In this document: piece after piece, positions 10,437 through 12,822 of the stretch
Numbering within the stretch: position 1 is the stretch's first letter
Layout: each line of letters opens with the position of its first letter
Notes under the pieces: generated by a model
What the model was told of the DNA's origin: nothing
The model's database searches: none
Seen by the model: only the letters and a program-made list of their open reading frames with translations
Source: Kiritimatiellia bacterium
Lineage (GTDB): Bacteria; Verrucomicrobiota; Kiritimatiellia; RFP12; UBA1067
Length of the DNA: 12,822 nt
NCBI GenBank assembly: GCA_900771305.1
Contig: CAAGNL010000514.1
Location: 1 to 12,822 of the forward strand
Direction: 5' to 3'
Program-made: the position numbers and the translations under genes

Positions 10437-12290
10437 ATGTTCTTGAGGGCAACAAAAAGAAAGAAGGACGGTAAGATCCACCACTATTGGAGTGTGGTGG
10501 AAAATGTTCGCGTTGGCAGACGTGTATTTCAGCGGCGTGCGCTGTATCTTGGTGAATTGAATGACTCGCAGCATGCAGAATGGCAAAGAGCCATTGAGGC
10601 CATTGACGAGAATGGACGCGTCACACAATTGAAACTATTCCCCGAAGAGCGCGCTCCAGAATCGGACGATGGCAGTATTGTCCGCATCCAGATGAACCGT
10701 CTTTCGGTCAGGAACATGCGCAATTGGGGTGAGGTGTGGCTTGGCCTTCAACTTTGGGATATGCTGGAACTGGATGACTTCTGGTCAAGTCGCATCGACA
10801 AAGGCAGAAAAGGAACAGACTGGCTCGCGCTGCTCAAAGCCATTGTCGTCTATCGGCTTACCGCGACCGGAAGCGAACTACAGAGGCATGAGCGATGGCT
10901 CAAGGACTGCGCGGCAGAGGAACTTTTCGGGCCTGGCGTGTTGACGGGAAGATCGACGCTCTACAACTGCCTCGACAAAGTGCTTTTCCCTCTTGGCGAA
11001 TGGAAGAAGCCGCGAAATGAAAGGACACAGTCGTTCAAGGATGATCTGTTCTTCTATCTTCGTGATCGTTGGGCGGGACTTTTTGGCTCTACCTGCGATG
11101 TCGTTCTTTTTGATCTTACCAGTGCATATTTCGAAGTGGACGGCATAAAAGCCCTGGAGAGCGATCTTCAGCGCTATGGATACAGCCGCGACAAGCGCGG
11201 CGACTGCCTTCAGGTCGTTATTGCGCTTGTGCTGACGCCCGACGGATTTCCTCTTTCATACGAAGTTCTGCCCGGCAATACAAACGACCGCAATACGCAG
11301 ATGCCGTTCATTGAGAAGCTGGAAAGGAAGTACGGGAAAATCGGAAACCTTTGGCTGATGGATCGCGGAGTTCCTTCCGAAGAGACGCTTCAGGCAATGC
11401 GCGAAGGCGGCTACAAGTATCTTGTCGGCGCGCCTCGCGGACATCTGAAAATACTTGGCAGGAAGCTTGAAGAAGCCAGATGGGAAGAGGTTCAGCGGGG
11501 AATTGAAGTGAAAACCGCACAGGCGGATGGCGACACATTTGTTCTGACCCGCAGTAACGCACGCTCACTCAAGGAGACATCGATGCGAGTGAAAAAGATT
11601 CGAGGAGCGATGAAGACGCTCTTCGCGCTTGACAAGCGCATCGGCAGAGGCAAGTGGCGCACGATTGAAGCATCCGAGCGGAAATTGACTCGCGACGAAC
11701 TCATCAGACGCCTGGCGGTTGCAGAATCAAAAGCAGGACGGGCGTGGAAGATGATTTCCGTTTCCATCCCCGGAGAAGGAGAGGATGTAACGCCTGACTC
11801 GTTCACATGGCATCTCGACTGGGCGAAGATCCGCGAAGCGAGAAGAAATGACGAGGGAACATATCTTCTGCGTACAAACCTGACGGACTGCGACCCGAAA
11901 ACTCTCTGGAAGAAGTATATGATTCAGGGAGAAATCGAATACGCGTTCCGTGAAATGAAGCACGATCTCGGCCTCAGACCCGTTTATCATCAACTGGACG
12001 ATCGCATAGAAGCGCACATTTTCACCAGCTTCATGGCGTTCTGTCTTTTGACGACGCTTCGGGCGATGGCAAGGGAGCATGCGCCCGGATTGACTCCGAG
12101 GCAGATTGTCGCCAACCTGAAAACGATCAAAATGGTCGATGTCGTAATGCCCACTACCGATGGAAGAGTCGTGACCCTCCCTCGCCATGTCGAACCGAAG
12201 GAAGAAGTGGCTTTGCTTTTGAATCGTCTAGGATTGACTCTTCCCGACCAACCACCACCCAAGATATCGGAGAGTTCATCCGTAACATAA
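10437..12290 (+). CDS. IS1634 family transposase
   Basis: DDE-type transposase of 617 aa, IS1634 branch of the IS4 superfamily, which catalyses cut-and-paste movement of the surrounding IS. The N-terminus is typical of the family (MFLRATKRKKDGKIHHYWSV, then RRALYLGELNDSQ). Catalytic residues by motif are D226 in VVLFDLTSAYFE, D309 in LWLMDRGVPSEE, and E501 in the C-terminal signature IEYAFREMKHDLGLRPVYH, where K508 sits at E+7 and Y494 at E-7, as in the YREK pattern. The usual Arg of YREK appears as Gln497. Family length is about 500-600 aa, so the ORF looks complete. The ribosome binding site is weak (ACAGG close to the ATG), in keeping with low transposase expression. Confidence 0.95.
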   Translation: MFLRATKRKKDGKIHHYWSVVENVRVGRRVFQRRALYLGELNDSQHAEWQRAIEAIDENGRVTQLKLFPEERAPESDDGSIVRIQMNRLSVRNMRNWGEVWLGLQLWDMLELDDFWSSRIDKGRKGTDWLALLKAIVVYRLTATGSELQRHERWLKDCAAEELFGPGVLTGRSTLYNCLDKVLFPLGEWKKPRNERTQSFKDDLFFYLRDRWAGLFGSTCDVVLFDLTSAYFEVDGIKALESDLQRYGYSRDKRGDCLQVVIALVLTPDGFPLSYEVLPGNTNDRNTQMPFIEKLERKYGKIGNLWLMDRGVPSEETLQAMREGGYKYLVGAPRGHLKILGRKLEEARWEEVQRGIEVKTAQADGDTFVLTRSNARSLKETSMRVKKIRGAMKTLFALDKRIGRGKWRTIEASERKLTRDELIRRLAVAESKAGRAWKMISVSIPGEGEDVTPDSFTWHLDWAKIREARRNDEGTYLLRTNLTDCDPKTLWKKYMIQGEIEYAFREMKHDLGLRPVYHQLDDRIEAHIFTSFMAFCLLTTLRAMAREHAPGLTPRQIVANLKTIKMVDVVMPTTDGRVVTLPRHVEPKEEVALLLNRLGLTLPDQPPPKISESSSVT

Positions 12291-12298
12291 AAACACGA

Positions 12299-12313
12299 GT
12301 GTAGTGAAGACCT
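12299..12313 (+). repeat. 15-bp direct repeat, copy 2 (after transposase)
   Basis: This is an exact copy of GTGTAGTGAAGACCT (copy 1 at 10381-10395), starting 9 bases after the transposase stop and 10 bases before the terminator stem. It is not part of the terminal inverted repeats. Confidence 0.85.
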
Positions 12314-12319
12314 TTAGGC

Positions 12320-12346
12320 AAAACCCCAGGAAATCCTGGGGTTTTT
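12320..12346 (+). terminator. rho-independent terminator of the transposase gene
   Basis: CCCCAGG-AAAT-CCTGGGG (12324-12341) forms a perfect 7-bp stem with a 4-base loop, flanked by A4 upstream and T5 downstream (12342-12346). It is a textbook intrinsic terminator that could also act on the minus strand. It lies just inside the right IS end. Confidence 0.92.
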
Positions 12347-12349
12347 CAT

Positions 12350-12371
12350 TCGAACGTGGAAAGTCGGGTTA
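12350..12371 (-). repeat. IS right terminal inverted repeat
   Basis: Exact reverse complement of the left end (10274-10295), ending GTCGGGTTA. It marks the right boundary of the insertion sequence. The next bases, GCGGTGCC, are host DNA. Confidence 0.9.
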
Positions 12372-12421
12372 GCGGTGCCTCGTTCGAGACAAGAATCTTG
12401 AGGGTGCGCCGCTCTTTTATT

Positions 12422-12458
12422 GCCACCGGGGCGGGGCGTACCAAACAGCAGCGGTGGC
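12422..12458 (+). other. long-loop inverted repeat just before a ribosome binding site
   Basis: GCCACCG (12422-12428) pairs perfectly with CGGTGGC (12452-12458) across a 23-base G-rich loop (GGGGCGGGG and so on). It ends 2 bases before AAGGAG, the ribosome binding site of the next gene. It could be a leader structure affecting translation, or chance pairing. Confidence 0.35.
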
Positions 12459-12474
12459 TAAAGGAGATAATAAC

Positions 12475-12687
12475 ATGAAACATGTAACGGAAATGAAAAC
12501 AAAAGATCTTGGTGTTGAGCGCGGAGGCATAGACTTTGTTGTGAAGGGGGACAATGTTACCATTGGCACATTGAGTGTTTCAAATGGCCGTATCAAATGG
12601 TATCCCAAGGGAGCAAAGAAGCGCTGTGCGGAATATACTTGGGAGCAGTTTGATGAGAAGGTCAAAGACGATGTGAAGGCGAAGTAA
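12475..12687 (+). CDS. 70-aa hypothetical protein
   Basis: A small soluble protein of unknown function starting at the ATG preceded by AAGGAG (12461-12466) at 8 bases, a strong ribosome binding site. An upstream in-frame GTG at 12454 would place the ribosome binding site inside the gene and is rejected. The sequence has a Lys-rich N-terminus, short beta strands (GIDFVVKGDNVTIGTLSVS, residues about 18-36), then GRIKWYPKGAKK (38-49) and a terminal helix YTWEQFDEKVKDD (54-66). The 'GxLxVSxGxIxWxPKGA...WEQF' pattern resembles small uncharacterised proteins of environmental and gut bacteria. Codon use is more A/T-rich than in the T3SS genes. No function is proposed. Confidence 0.75.
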   Translation: MKHVTEMKTKDLGVERGGIDFVVKGDNVTIGTLSVSNGRIKWYPKGAKKRCAEYTWEQFDEKVKDDVKAK

Positions 12688-12705
12688 TCAATACTGGAGA
12701 CGAGT

Positions 12706-12822
12706 ATGGATTCGCTATTTCACGCAGTTATCTTTGCGGTCTTGTGTTTACCGCTTATTGCTACGCCGACTATTACGGGTGTGACTGCGCAACAGCGTTA
12801 CCCGTGGAAAGATCGGAAGAGC
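12706..12822 (+). CDS. 5' fragment of a secreted protein, cut by the contig end
   Basis: An open frame without a stop: MDSLFHAVIFAVLCLPLIA (residues 1-19) is a clear signal peptide, followed by TPTITGVTAQQRYPW (20-34). GGAGACG at 12696-12702 is a plausible ribosome binding site. The 'VTAxQRYPW(N)' segment recalls N-termini of large secreted proteins in Lentisphaerota/Kiritimatiellota-type genomes, where NG commonly follows. This is a recollection, not a database result. Bases 12810-12822 are adapter sequence, so the true coding ends at about 12809 and the last residues (DRKS) are artificial. The start is 18 bases after the preceding gene, probably the same transcript. Confidence 0.6.
   Translation, partial: MDSLFHAVIFAVLCLPLIATPTITGVTAQQRYPWKDRKS
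12810..12822. other. Illumina adapter sequence (artefact)
   Basis: The last 13 bases, AGATCGGAAGAGC, are identical to the common Illumina TruSeq adapter start. Their position at the very end of the contig, inside an open frame, indicates untrimmed adapter read-through and not genomic DNA. Confidence 0.93.

Larger units (their letters stand above)
10274..12371 (+). mobile_element. complete IS1634-like insertion sequence
   Basis: A 2098-base element bounded by perfect 22-bp terminal inverted repeats and containing one 617-aa IS1634-type transposase plus a terminator. The ends read TAACCCGACTTTCC... inward from the left, and the right end is its exact reverse complement. The interior is visibly more A/T-rich than the T3SS genes. 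Flanking bases (CTGTGCGT on the left, GCGGTGCC on the right) do not give a clear target duplication; only GCG is shared near the junctions. IS1634 members commonly make 5-6 bp duplications, so the copy may be old, or one flank may be rearranged. Transposase and ends look intact, so the element may be active. Confidence 0.88.

Overview
The window is dominated by one long, tightly packed plus-strand operon (about 51-9723) encoding a non-flagellar type III secretion system (T3SS, injectisome). After it come a short accessory region with two tiny convergent ORFs, a complete IS1634-like insertion sequence, a small hypothetical gene, and the first codons of a secreted protein. That last gene is cut by the end of the contig, and the final 13 bases are a standard Illumina adapter sequence, so the end is an assembly artefact.

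Operon order: sctF (needle), a TPR chaperone of the SctG type, sctI (inner rod), sctJ (ring lipoprotein), a second small helical/TPR-like protein, a small protein at the usual sctK position, sctL (stator), sctN (ATPase), an AIM24-like beta-rich protein not part of the standard T3SS set, sctO (stalk), sctP (needle-length ruler), sctQ (C-ring, apparently short), sctR, sctS and sctU (export gate and switch). Many genes overlap or abut by 1-23 bases, which suggests translational coupling. sctT, sctV, sctC and sctD are not in the window; sctT is missing from its common place between sctS and sctU. Together these genes would build the needle and rod (F, I), inner ring (J), sorting platform (K?, L, N, O, Q), export gate (R, S, U) and length control/switching (P, U).

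Unusual points include a 10-G homopolymer early in sctP, where a one-base slip in either direction truncates the protein; 59-codon direct repeats inside sctP; the AIM24-like gene; a SctQ without a recognisable second SpoA domain; and several junctions filled with degenerate short-phrase repeats, each with a different motif.

Organism: the T3SS region is visibly GC-rich with Gram-negative T3SS genes. The stuttering intergenic repeats and the truncated protein with a GVTAQQRYPW motif recall uncultured Lentisphaerota/Kiritimatiellota/Verrucomicrobiota-type bacteria. This is an impression from memory, not a demonstrated placement. The contig looks like metagenomic or draft short-read assembly.
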